From a bacterium BMS3Abin14 (GTDB lineage: Bacteria; BMS3Abin14), in assembly GCA_002897695.1 (NCBI GenBank), contig BDTG01000049.1, positions 1-14,603 on the forward strand: a stretch of DNA of 14,603 nt, written 5' to 3'. Made by a program: the position numbers and the translations under genes. Positions within the stretch are counted from its first letter, which is position 1. Every line of letters starts with the position of its first letter. Positions 7,968-14,603 of the stretch are shown here, in pieces. A model generated the notes under the pieces. That model saw only the letters and a list, made by a program, of their open reading frames with translations. It was not told the DNA's origin and ran no database searches.

Positions 7968-9085
7968 CAGAGACCCTTCACCTTGTCGATGGCCCTGATG
8001 TCATAAAGGGAATCATCTTCCGCGTCCAGTTCCGAGTCATCCGGATGCATTTCGCCCTTGACCCGGGCAGCGGGAAAAAGCCCCTCGGGTCTGAACCTCA
8101 TCATGATTACCAGGATAAGCCCAAAAATAAGGTACCTGGCCTGAACCATATTTTGAGCTACTTCGATCGGTATGTGGATACCGACAAAGGACATGATCCG
8201 GGGAAGATTCTGGAGTACGGATCTTAGCACCTCGGTCATCGGAATAAGAATGCCTGCGCCGAAAAGGACCCCTTTTATGTTTCCCATGCCGCCAAAAACG
8301 ATAAGGCAAAGGATCAGGATGGATTCCCAGAACTTGAACATGTCCGGGTGAATGAAAAGAAACCATCGGGCAAAAAACGCGCCTCCCAAGGCCCCGATGG
8401 AAGCGCTGATTGCAAAAGCGATAATTTTGTAATTTATGATATTGATTCCGACGCATTCGGCCGCTATCTCATCTTCCCTGATGGCAAACCAGGCCCTTCC
8501 AAGCCTTGAATTCTCGATGCGGCGAACGACAAAGAGCACCAGGCCCAGAAGGGCGAAAACCAGAAAATAAAACTCCCACCCGGCCTTCAGAACGTGGCCG
8601 AATAAAACCGGCGGTTTGATCCCGGGCAATCCCATGGGACCCCGGGTCAGCCATATCTCGTTCCTGATTACCAGAACCACCAGTTCGGAGAAACCAAAGG
8701 TTACAATGGCAAAGTAATCACCCGTTAGTCTGAGGGTCGGCGCCCCGAGCAGGATCCCCCACAGGGCCCCGTTCATTGCTGCCAGGGGAAGTATGACCCA
8801 GAAGGAGATACCATAGTGGATAGTAAGCAGCCCGGCCGTATAGGCGCCGATCCCGTAGAAACCCACATACCCGAGATCAAGCAGCCCGGTGAACCCGACA
8901 ACGATGTTCAGGCCCAATGCAAGGATCATATAGAGCATGGTGAGCGTGATGATCCTGAGAAAATAGGATTTGCCGCTTCCCAGGGGCAGGAGGGGCAGAA
9001 TGACCACGAAAAACAGCAAACACGCAGCGGCGGCCTTCCCGCTGAGTAATCTGCCCGTATTGAACCTGTGGAAACTCAAGGACAT
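7967..9085 (-). CDS. livM: LivM, branched-chain amino acid ABC transporter permease
   Basis: This is a 372-residue inner-membrane permease that forms the translocation path with LivH. It has many hydrophobic helices. The N-terminal half has the family segment ALGLNIVVGFTGLLDLGYV (56-74). The cytoplasmic loop GRAWFAIREDEIAAECVGIN (196-215) is the LivM-type coupling loop that docks on the ATPases, and FGGMGNIKG (264-272) and FRPEGLFP (331-338) are typical. Beyond FRPEGLFP there is an unusual acidic tail (about 345-360, with eight Asp/Glu). livH ends 1 nt before this ATG, and livG starts within its stop codon. It is certain as a LivM-family permease; the exact substrate cannot be read from the sequence. 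Confidence 0.96.
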   Translation of the reverse strand: MSLSFHRFNTGRLLSGKAAAACLLFFVVILPLLPLGSGKSYFLRIITLTMLYMILALGLNIVVGFTGLLDLGYVGFYGIGAYTAGLLTIHYGISFWVILPLAAMNGALWGILLGAPTLRLTGDYFAIVTFGFSELVVLVIRNEIWLTRGPMGLPGIKPPVLFGHVLKAGWEFYFLVFALLGLVLFVVRRIENSRLGRAWFAIREDEIAAECVGINIINYKIIAFAISASIGALGGAFFARWFLFIHPDMFKFWESILILCLIVFGGMGNIKGVLFGAGILIPMTEVLRSVLQNLPRIMSFVGIHIPIEVAQNMVQARYLIFGLILVIMMRFRPEGLFPAARVKGEMHPDDSELDAEDDSLYDIRAIDKVKGL

Positions 9086-9086
9086 A

Positions 9087-10004
9087 TCAGACCTTTTCCG
9101 TCGTAGATTTGCCCAGCAAACCGGAGGGTTTGAAAATTATGACAAGTATCATTACAGCGTAGGCTATCCCATCCCTGTATGGTGAAGATATATATCCAGC
9201 GCCCATAACCTCCGCCATGCCCAATATTCCACCGCCGAGCATGGCGCCGGGAACGGAACCTATGCCGCCGAGTACGGCTGCAGCGAACGCCTTAATGCCG
9301 GCGATGTATCCCATGGTAGGCCAGATGGCGTTGTAGTACATCCCAACGAGGATGCCGGCAACTCCCCCCATGCCCGAACCGATAGCGAATGTGAAGGAGA
9401 TGACACGATTGACGTTGATGCCCATAAGGGAAGCTGTGACCTTGTCCTGGGCGATGGCGCGCATGGCGGTTCCCACCTTCGTCCTGTGGATTATGGCGTT
9501 AAGTCCGGCCATTATCACGATTGCGACACCAAGGATAAAGACCTGGAGCCAGGTAACCCGTATATTCCCTAAGGAAAAAGCGGTCGTTGAGAAAACTGGG
9601 GGTAGCTTCGCCCGAGGGAAGGCCTTGATGTCCGACCCCCAGATCATAAGAGCGAGGTTCTGAAGGAAAATCGACATCCCGATGGCTGTAATAAGGGCGG
9701 CCAACCGTGGAGCATTACGTAAAGGCCGGTACGCAACGATGTCCAGGATAACCCCAAGGATGGCACAGAGAACGATGGCCACAGGAAACGCTACCCATAT
9801 GCTCAGCCCCATGGAGGTTACCATGGTGAAGGAAAAAAATGCTCCCATCATGTAAACTTCGCCGTGTGCGAAATTGATGAGTTCGATTACGCCGTAGACC
9901 ATGGTGTAGCCCACAGCGATCAAGGCATATACGGATCCCAGCGTTATGCCGTTTATTACCTGCTGGCCAAACAGGGAGATGGAATCCAGAAAGGCATGGG
10001 GCAC
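9087..10004 (-). CDS. livH: LivH, branched-chain amino acid ABC transporter permease
   Basis: This is a 305-residue inner-membrane permease and the partner of LivM. The start region (QQVINGITLGSVYALIAVGY) and INFAHGEVYMMGAF are classic LivH sequence, and the coupling loop GTAMRAIAQDKVTASLMGIN precedes the last helices. It ends with FKPSGLLGKSTTEKV. The frame stays open to a possible start at 10079, but the 25 extra residues do not look like LivH. I chose the GTG at 10004 because GAGGT sits 9 nt upstream and family homology begins within a few residues. It lies downstream of livJ, separated by a 177-bp spacer with two stem-loops that may lower its expression relative to the binding protein. 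Confidence 0.95.
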   Translation of the reverse strand: MPHAFLDSISLFGQQVINGITLGSVYALIAVGYTMVYGVIELINFAHGEVYMMGAFFSFTMVTSMGLSIWVAFPVAIVLCAILGVILDIVAYRPLRNAPRLAALITAIGMSIFLQNLALMIWGSDIKAFPRAKLPPVFSTTAFSLGNIRVTWLQVFILGVAIVIMAGLNAIIHRTKVGTAMRAIAQDKVTASLMGINVNRVISFTFAIGSGMGGVAGILVGMYYNAIWPTMGYIAGIKAFAAAVLGGIGSVPGAMLGGGILGMAEVMGAGYISSPYRDGIAYAVMILVIIFKPSGLLGKSTTEKV

Positions 10005-10013
10005 TCTTGGTTT

Positions 10014-10018
10014 ACCTC
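10014..10018 (-). promoter_or_regulatory. Ribosome binding site for livH
   Basis: GAGGT on the minus strand lies 9 nt before GTG 10004. It decides between that GTG and start codons further upstream in the same open frame. Confidence 0.6.
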
Positions 10019-10054
10019 GTACTTTTTGTGGACTAAGAAAATGTCCATCAAACG

Positions 10055-10081
10055 GGATGCGGCAATGCTCTGCCTGCATCC
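10055..10081 (-). other. Second stem-loop in the livJ-livH spacer
   Basis: On the minus strand GGATGC-A-GGCA and TGCCGCATCC pair into a 10-bp stem with one bulged A and a 6-nt loop (GAGCAT). No U-tract follows, so it is not an intrinsic terminator. It lies between the U-tract hairpin and the livH ribosome site. It might protect a processed transcript end or control livH translation; this role is inferred. Confidence 0.45.
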
Positions 10082-10111
10082 CCGGATAGCTGTCAGCAAA
10101 GCATCAAGAAG

Positions 10112-10155
10112 GCAAAAAGAGACAGGCGGGCAAAAAAGAGTCCGAGCCCGCCTGT
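10112..10155 (-). terminator. Intrinsic terminator/attenuator between livJ and livH
   Basis: On the minus strand a perfect 10-bp stem (ACAGGCGGGC with GCCCGCCTGT, plus-strand arms 10146-10155 and 10122-10131) encloses a 14-nt loop. It is followed by CTC and five T residues. It begins about 26 nt after the livJ stop, inside what otherwise looks like one operon. A partial terminator here would give excess binding-protein mRNA over permease and ATPase mRNA, as is common in binding-protein-dependent transporters. The interruption of the U-run by C suggests leaky termination. Confidence 0.7.
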
Positions 10156-10181
10156 TTCTTCCCGCCTCAGAGGTGCGGAAC

Positions 10182-11342
10182 TCAGTCCGTCATCTGCTTT
10201 TCAGCGCTGAGCCATTTTCCGTTCTTGATCGTCTTGACAAACGCGGGCTTGAGGCAGTCACCATTCTCGTCGAAATAGGTGGCCCCGGTCACGCCCTTGT
10301 AGGCTTTCTCAGGAGAATTGAGGGAGGCAAGGTAATCCCTGATCTTCTCTCTGTCCGTTCCAACCTTCATCATGGCCTGCACAGCCATGCCTACAGCGTC
10401 ATAGGTGTTGGCGGCGAACCAGTTGGGCTCTACATTATACTTTTTCTTGTAGGCCTTGATAAACTTCTGAGCATCAGGCCCGGCCTTGTCGGGAAGGAAA
10501 GGAGTTGTTATCAGGAGGCCTTCGGCATCAGGGTTCGCCAGCATGATCTTGTCATCCAGGCCGTCTGCCCCGAAAAATCCAGTCTTTATACCGAGCTTGG
10601 CGGCCTGCGAGATAATGAGGGTCGCCTGAGGCGCGTACCCGGGAATAAAGATAGCGTCGGGTTTCGAGGTCTTCAACTTGGTGAGCTGCGGGGTAAAGTC
10701 CGTCGTATCGCTGGTATATGCCTCTTCTCCCAGTATCTCGATCCCCAGGGTTGAAGCTTCACCCTCAAAGGCATTCTTCAGGCCTATGGAATAATCGTTC
10801 ATCTCGTAAAAAATAGCTATTTTATTCCACCCCATGACTTCTTTGACGTACTTGGCGAGGAAAACTCCCTGAAAATCGTCCTTGTAGACGTCGCGGAAGT
10901 AGTAGGGGCTCATTTTCCCGATAGCGGGGTTCGTGCTTGCCGGGGAGATGGCCGGAAGCTTGGCTTCCTTGTAGATGGGGAGGGCAGCCATGGTGGAGGA
11001 GCTGCAAAGGTGGCCGATGACGATGAATACGTCGGGATCGGCGGCGAATTTGGTGGCGACGTTGGCAGCCTCCTTGGGATCGCAAAGATCATCGCCGAGA
11101 ACGATGTCTACCTTGCGTCCGTTGATCCCTCCTGCTGCGTTAACCTCCTCGCCCATCAGCAAGGCGGCGTTCTTGACACCCTCACCGAATGTTGCGAGAG
11201 GACCGGTGTAGGGGGAGGCGACAGGGATCTTGATCGCCTTCTCAACCTTTACCTCCTCCTTTTTCTTCGCACACCCTGCAAAAACAAAGATCAGACCCAC
11301 TGCGACTAATGCAATTTTCCAGACCAAGCCTTTTTTCTTCAT
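10182..11342 (-). CDS. livJ: LivJ/LivK-type branched-chain amino acid binding lipoprotein
   Basis: This 386-residue periplasmic substrate-binding protein delivers ligand to LivHM. Its signal sequence has a basic start (MKKK), a hydrophobic core and a lipobox FAGC with Cys24, so it is probably anchored as a lipoprotein. Phe at the -3 position is less usual than Leu or Val. The mature part has the LIV-binding-protein hallmarks: the hinge start IKIPVASPYTGP, DDLCDPKEA (Cys87), GHLCSSST (Cys113; the pair matches the conserved disulfide) and AISPASTNP (131-139), which lines the amino acid site in LIV-binding proteins. This supports aliphatic amino acids, though relatives bind amides or other ligands. 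AGGAG lies 6 nt before the ATG. It is the first gene of the liv operon and is probably driven by the promoter at 11545-11573. Confidence 0.95.
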   Translation of the reverse strand: MKKKGLVWKIALVAVGLIFVFAGCAKKKEEVKVEKAIKIPVASPYTGPLATFGEGVKNAALLMGEEVNAAGGINGRKVDIVLGDDLCDPKEAANVATKFAADPDVFIVIGHLCSSSTMAALPIYKEAKLPAISPASTNPAIGKMSPYYFRDVYKDDFQGVFLAKYVKEVMGWNKIAIFYEMNDYSIGLKNAFEGEASTLGIEILGEEAYTSDTTDFTPQLTKLKTSKPDAIFIPGYAPQATLIISQAAKLGIKTGFFGADGLDDKIMLANPDAEGLLITTPFLPDKAGPDAQKFIKAYKKKYNVEPNWFAANTYDAVGMAVQAMMKVGTDREKIRDYLASLNSPEKAYKGVTGATYFDENGDCLKPAFVKTIKNGKWLSAEKQMTD

Positions 11343-11436
11343 TGTCCTCTCCTATTCTACCCAGTTTGGTTTTATCCAGCCCACTTTCCAGGTCACCGAA
11401 ACTATACACAAAGATAAGGTCGCCAAAAGCATATCT

Positions 11437-11457
11437 GCCTGCGTATGACGCACAGGC
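11437..11457 (-). repeat. Imperfect palindromic repeat, copy 1, in liv leader
   Basis: This 21-bp element matches copy 2 at 11614-11634 in 16 of 21 positions and in the same orientation. On the minus strand it can fold as GCC-(TG bulge)-TGCGT / ACGCA-GGC with a 3-nt CAT loop, giving 8 pairs. It lies in the inferred 5' untranslated region of livJ. It could be a dispersed palindromic repeat of the REP kind or an operator. Confidence 0.45.
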
Positions 11458-11544
11458 AAGTTCGCAGTTTTCCACTCTACTCCCATTAACTGGCACGTTG
11501 ATAAGTTTTTACAAATCCATCAACCAGACAAAAGGTATAGCGAA

Positions 11545-11573
11545 AGCATAAGGATTTTTTTTTGGATCGTCAA
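11545..11573 (-). promoter_or_regulatory. Sigma70-type promoter for the liv operon
   Basis: On the minus strand, TTGACG (plus 11568-11573) and TATGCT (plus 11545-11550) are separated by exactly 17 bp. They match the -35 and -10 consensus at 5 of 6 and 4 of 6 positions. The spacer contains a run of nine A residues. Transcription would start near 11538, giving a leader of roughly 195 nt before livJ. Confidence 0.65.
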
Positions 11574-11613
11574 TAGGTACAGCGGGCCCTAAATCCGCGA
11601 TTGGCTTAAGCTT

Positions 11614-11634
11614 GTCTGCGTGCGGCGCACAGGT
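11614..11634 (-). repeat. Imperfect palindromic repeat, copy 2, after glcF
   Basis: This is related to copy 1 at 11437-11457 (16 of 21 identical, starts 177 bp apart). On the minus strand it contains GTGC-GCC-GCAC and begins 5 nt after the glcF stop codon. Its position just past a stop codon fits a 3'-end stabilising hairpin or an intergenic REP-like element. Confidence 0.45.
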
Positions 11635-11639
11635 GGGCT

Positions 11640-12944
11640 TCACGTTGGACGTTTATTTCCACGCAGCTTAACGAGCAGGTCAGTAACGTGCAGTACCTCG
11701 ACATCCCCGTGCCCGTTGCGGATGAGGCCGTCCCTGATGTGCATGATGCACGCGGGACAGGACGTCACCACGGTCCGGGTGCCGGAGGCGATGATGTTCT
11801 TCACCTTTCGGTCGTTGACATCCTTGGAGATATCGTAGTGCTCCACAGAAAAGGACCCCCCCATGCCGCAGCACCTGTCCGCCTCATCCATTGGCACGTA
11901 CTTAACGCCGGGCAGAGACTCCATGAGGACGATGGGCTCATCCCTGATCCCCTGAAGGCGCCCAAGGTGACATGGGTGATGGTAGGTAACCTTCAGTTCC
12001 GGAATCGCATCCTGCGGCGTTTCAGCCGGGGTCTGACCGGGCAGGCCTCGCCGGAAGAAAAATTCGTTGATGTCCTGGAGCTTCGGCACAAAGCCGGCGA
12101 TGCGATCCTTCCGGATGCCCGCCTCATCCAGAAGTGCCCCGAAGTTGCCCTTGAGGTTGCCGCCGCATGTGGCGCAGCCCGTAACAATGAAGTCCAGATC
12201 ATACTTCTCGAATGCTTCGAGGTTCTGGACAGCGAGATCCCTCACGGTCCCCCTGGCACCTCCTGTGAGCGCAGGCATGCCGCAGCAGACCTGTTCCCCG
12301 GGTACGATCACCGTGGCGCCCGTATCGGCGATAAGGTCCATCATCCCCTCCCCCATTTCTGGGTAGAAGTAGTTGGTCATGCATCCCGCGAAGATACCGA
12401 CCCTGGGCCCCTCTCCCTTCATTACAGTACCGTGAAATCGATCGGTGAAAAACCGCCGGGCAAGTTTCGGCACAGTACGGTCGCCGGCTATAAGGGGAAG
12501 CGGAAATCTGCGCCTTAAGCCGCTGGCCGCCGGGACCCTTCGAAACATGAATCCCTGGAGGGCACGGCCGGTTTTAACGGCGAACCTGAACCTCTTCGCG
12601 GCCCCCAGAAGGTGGTTGAGAATGAGACCTTTCCCGGTCTTCATCCCGACCCCGGAGGCCATTTTTTCCCTGGCACGGAGCATTATATCGAGGGTGGGAA
12701 CGTTGCTGGGGCAGGCCTCCTCACAGGCCCCGCACAAAAGGCAGGTCTCCAGATACTCCCTGTAGCGTCCGGTCTGTTCTATACGGTCCCGGGAAACGGC
12801 CTCGATGAGGGCCATTTTCCCCCTGGCGCCGCTTGACTCCAGGGCTCTGACACCGAAGACGGGGCACACGGGCCGGCAGGTGCCGCACTTGACGCACATG
12901 GAGGCAGCATCGGGGGTAACGTTTGAACGATCTTCCCTATCCAC
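11640..12944 (-). CDS. glcF: GlcF-like iron-sulfur subunit of glycolate/D-lactate oxidase
   Basis: This 434-residue cytoplasmic or membrane-associated electron-transfer subunit accepts electrons from the FAD subunit encoded just before it. Two ferredoxin-type [4Fe-4S] motifs are seen near the N-terminus: CVKCGTCRPVC (cysteines 17, 20, 23, 27) and CLLCGACEEAC (68, 71, 74, 78). Two CCG domains follow: GCMTN (C188), CCGMP (220-221) with CATC (257, 260); and HHPCH (C325), CCGMGG (358-359) with CPAC (396, 399). These are the heterodisulfide-reductase-like cysteine sets of GlcF. I chose the GTG at 12944, which overlaps the glcD stop by 8 nt and has GGGAG about 13 nt upstream. A TTG at 12971 would add nine residues but lacks a ribosome site. 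All metal ligands are intact. Glycolate versus D-lactate cannot be decided. Confidence 0.92.
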   Translation of the reverse strand: MDREDRSNVTPDAASMCVKCGTCRPVCPVFGVRALESSGARGKMALIEAVSRDRIEQTGRYREYLETCLLCGACEEACPSNVPTLDIMLRAREKMASGVGMKTGKGLILNHLLGAAKRFRFAVKTGRALQGFMFRRVPAASGLRRRFPLPLIAGDRTVPKLARRFFTDRFHGTVMKGEGPRVGIFAGCMTNYFYPEMGEGMMDLIADTGATVIVPGEQVCCGMPALTGGARGTVRDLAVQNLEAFEKYDLDFIVTGCATCGGNLKGNFGALLDEAGIRKDRIAGFVPKLQDINEFFFRRGLPGQTPAETPQDAIPELKVTYHHPCHLGRLQGIRDEPIVLMESLPGVKYVPMDEADRCCGMGGSFSVEHYDISKDVNDRKVKNIIASGTRTVVTSCPACIMHIRDGLIRNGHGDVEVLHVTDLLVKLRGNKRPT

Positions 12945-14370
12945 GCGGAGCCAGGATCTCCCTGTCTTCAATATCGGCTATATAATCAAAGGTTTTGTAC
13001 GGATTGAGAATGTTATTGGGGTCCAGGGCCCTTTTAATCCGCCTCATGACATCCATGGTATCCTTATCGACTTCGAGGTACATGTACGGGGCTTTGGCAA
13101 TCCCGATTCCGTGCTCGCCAGACAGGCTGCCTCCAAGGCTCACGGTAAGTTCGAACAGATCCTCCAGGGCGGTATGGGCCCGGGCCACCTCGTCCTTGTC
13201 CTCAGGATCGATGAGGAGGTTGACATGGACATTGCCGTCGCCGGCATGGCCGAAATTCACGATCCTGACATCCCGCTTTTCGGCGATCTCCTCGACCCCC
13301 CGGATCAGGTCGGGAATCTTCATCCTCGGGACGGCGACATCCTCATTGATCTTCAGGGGCCTGATCTTCATGATGGCCGGAGAAATGGACCTTCGCGCCT
13401 TCCACAGGGATTCCCTCTCCTCCGGCGTCGAGGCGGTTTGAAACAGGATGGCCCCGGCCTCACGGCAGACATTTTCCAGGATCGTCACCTGGTCTTCCAC
13501 CACGCCGGGGGGTCCGTCGACCTCTATGAGCAGCAGAGCGGCCGCCTCGGAAGGGATTTCGAGATCGAGGTAGTCCTTGACGCAGTCGATGGCCGACCGG
13601 TCCATGAACTCCAGGGTGGACGGCACGATTCTGCTGGTCATTATGTTCGTCACGGCCATGCAGGCCTGCCGGACCTCGGGGAAGGAGGTAAGCATGCTCC
13701 CCACGGCCTGGGGCTTGGGGATCAGCTTCAGAAGAAGCCTGGTGATGACTCCGAGCGTACCCTCGGATCCAACGAGAAGCCTTGTAAGGTCGTACCCGGT
13801 CACACTTTTCATGGCGGCCGAACCGGTATGGATGATCTCACCCGTGGGCATCACAACCTCGAGGGCCATGACGTAATCCCTGGTTACGCCGTACTTGACG
13901 GCCCGGCTTCCGCCGGCGTTCTCCGCGGCATTTCCACCCAGAGTCGAGAATTTCGCACTGGAGGGGTCCGGCGGAAAAAAGAGACCCTGTTTTTCGGCTT
14001 CCGCCTGAAGGTCACCGTTGATGACCCCCGATTCCACCCACGCGGTCATGTTCTCCCGGTCGATGCCGATAATACGGTTCAGGCGGGACGTGGTGAGGAT
14101 CAGGCCTCCGGCCACGGGAAGGGAACCGCCGGTCAGCCCCGTCCCCCCGCCGCGCGGAACGACGGGAAAACCCTCGGCGTTGGCCAGTTTGAGGATGGAA
14201 GAGATCTGGGCGGCGTCGGCAGGATGCGCAACCATCTCCGGCAGAAAGTGCCGGTTCATGGCGTCGAATGCGTATAGGCACAGGTCTTCCGGCTTGTCCG
14301 AACAGTTGTCGGGACCTACGATCCGACGGATCTTTTCACGGGTCTTTGAATCCAGCTTCTTTAACTCCAT
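12937..14370 (-). CDS. glcD: GlcD-like FAD-linked 2-hydroxyacid oxidase/dehydrogenase
   Basis: This 477-residue flavoprotein probably oxidises glycolate to glyoxylate or D-lactate to pyruvate and passes electrons to the Fe-S subunit downstream. The PCMH-type FAD domain shows PRGGGTGLTGG (72-82), PPDPSS (133-138), GGNAAENAGG (145-154), KYGVTRDYV (159-167) and GSEGTLGVIT (201-210). The C-terminal oxidase domain shows NEDVAVPRMKIP (342-353), the metal- and substrate-site motif GHAGDGNVH (374-382), SGEHGIG (417-423) and DPNNILNP (450-457). Length is normal. The ATG overlaps the upstream malic enzyme stop as TGATG, and AAAGG lies a few bases before it. No glcE follows, which resembles two-gene GlcD/GlcF or D-lactate dehydrogenase sets rather than E. 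coli glcDEF. Confidence 0.94.
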   Translation of the reverse strand: MELKKLDSKTREKIRRIVGPDNCSDKPEDLCLYAFDAMNRHFLPEMVAHPADAAQISSILKLANAEGFPVVPRGGGTGLTGGSLPVAGGLILTTSRLNRIIGIDRENMTAWVESGVINGDLQAEAEKQGLFFPPDPSSAKFSTLGGNAAENAGGSRAVKYGVTRDYVMALEVVMPTGEIIHTGSAAMKSVTGYDLTRLLVGSEGTLGVITRLLLKLIPKPQAVGSMLTSFPEVRQACMAVTNIMTSRIVPSTLEFMDRSAIDCVKDYLDLEIPSEAAALLLIEVDGPPGVVEDQVTILENVCREAGAILFQTASTPEERESLWKARRSISPAIMKIRPLKINEDVAVPRMKIPDLIRGVEEIAEKRDVRIVNFGHAGDGNVHVNLLIDPEDKDEVARAHTALEDLFELTVSLGGSLSGEHGIGIAKAPYMYLEVDKDTMDVMRRIKRALDPNNILNPYKTFDYIADIEDREILAPRG

Positions 14371-14603
14371 CAGCCTTTCAGGTGGCGCATATGGCCTTCA
14401 TAGAGGTACTCAAGGGTCTGAGCGGCGACATCCTCGGGATCGACCTCGATCCTGGCCTCTCCGGTCTCGATTGCCGATCTTGCCACCGCCGCGGCCACCT
14501 GTGGCGGCACCTTGAAATTCATGGTGCTGGGAATGATATATTCAGCCTTCAGGTCCTTGTCGTCGATGAATTCGGCGATGGCATGGGCTGCCGCCAGCTT
14601 CAT
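14370..14603 (-). CDS. Malic enzyme, C-terminal end only (cut by window edge)
   Basis: Only the last 77 residues are inside the window; the gene continues past base 14603. The segment KLAAAHAIAEF, followed by AEYIIPSTMNFKVPPQVAAAVARSAI, is the characteristic C-terminal tail of bacterial NAD(P)-dependent malic enzymes (oxidative decarboxylation of malate to pyruvate and CO2). The Met at the window edge is probably internal, not the start. The catalytic and NAD-binding parts are outside, so cofactor preference and integrity cannot be judged. Its stop overlaps the glcD start as TGATG, which suggests co-transcription. Both enzymes could feed the pyruvate or glyoxylate pool, which fits an organic-acid oxidation operon. 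Confidence 0.83.
   Translation of the reverse strand: MKLAAAHAIAEFIDDKDLKAEYIIPSTMNFKVPPQVAAAVARSAIETGEARIEVDPEDVAAQTLEYLYEGHMRHLKG

Larger units (their letters stand above)
11343..11639. other. Intergenic region between glcF and livJ
   Basis: This 297-bp stretch is the longest gene-free part of the window. It holds the livJ ribosome site, the liv promoter (11545-11573) and two copies of a palindromic 21-mer. No convincing small gene is seen: the open frame running into livJ from 11496 has no family resemblance and no ribosome site. No clear terminator for glcF is visible beyond the weak palindrome at 11614-11634, which has no U-tract close behind it. No riboswitch was recognised. Confidence 0.6.

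Noticed and set aside
10005-10079. An N-terminal extension of livH to 10079.
   Set aside because: The extra 25 residues lack LivH features, and a ribosome site plus GTG lies just before the conserved start.
9864-10754. A 296-codon plus-strand open frame spanning the livH start, the livJ-livH spacer and part of livJ.
   Set aside because: It is antisense to two certain genes, crosses the stem-loops and has no family resemblance.
11242-11496. An 84-codon minus-strand frame in the livJ leader that could be a leader peptide.
   Set aside because: It overlaps the start of livJ in another frame, has no ribosome site and no run of Leu/Ile/Val codons as expected for an attenuation peptide.
11688-12518. 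A 276-codon plus-strand open frame opposite glcF.
   Set aside because: The opposite strand carries all the cysteine motifs of GlcF, so this frame is a shadow.
12805-14277. A 490-codon open frame on the plus strand opposite glcD and glcF.
   Set aside because: The minus strand encodes complete, motif-rich GlcD and GlcF proteins here. The plus-strand product shows no recognisable domain, and long antisense frames are expected in GC-rich coding DNA.

Overview
The window reads as ordinary bacterial chromosome of about 55 % G+C. Every convincing gene lies on the minus strand, so the order of transcription runs from high to low coordinates. I see no tRNA, rRNA, CRISPR array, insertion sequence or phage gene. 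The gene content (a GlcD/GlcF-type FAD plus iron-sulfur oxidoreductase pair, a full branched-chain amino acid ABC transporter, an FG-GAP/VCBS secreted protein) and frequent GTG/TTG starts suggest a Gram-negative anaerobe-like lineage such as Desulfobacterota (former Deltaproteobacteria). This is an inference from style only; no phylogenetic marker was tested.

Region A (14603-11640): the C-terminal end of an NAD(P)-dependent malic enzyme, cut by the window edge, then glcD (FAD-linked 2-hydroxyacid oxidase) and glcF (two-cluster Fe-S, CCG-domain subunit). The genes overlap (TGATG, then an 8-nt overlap) and look like one operon for 2-hydroxyacid (glycolate or D-lactate) and malate oxidation. There is no glcE.

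Region B (11639-5985): a 297-bp regulatory gap with a good sigma70-type promoter, then the complete liv transporter: lipoprotein binding protein (livJ), two permeases (livH, livM) and two ATPases (livG, livF). A stem-loop with a U-tract and a second strong stem-loop separate livJ from livH, a usual way to make more binding protein than membrane complex. The standout oddity is LivG. Its nucleotide-binding domain is interrupted, in frame, between the Walker A region and the Q-loop by about 140 residues that appear to form four transmembrane helices.

Region C (5984-1): a secreted beta-propeller-like protein with five calcium-type FG-GAP motifs, followed after 4 nt by uvrB, then uvrC (14-nt overlap) and mobB (TGATG overlap). 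This makes an apparent operon joining an envelope protein, the nucleotide-excision-repair incision proteins and a molybdenum-cofactor protein. A GC-rich hairpin at the very start of the window may be its terminator, but its U-tract would lie outside.
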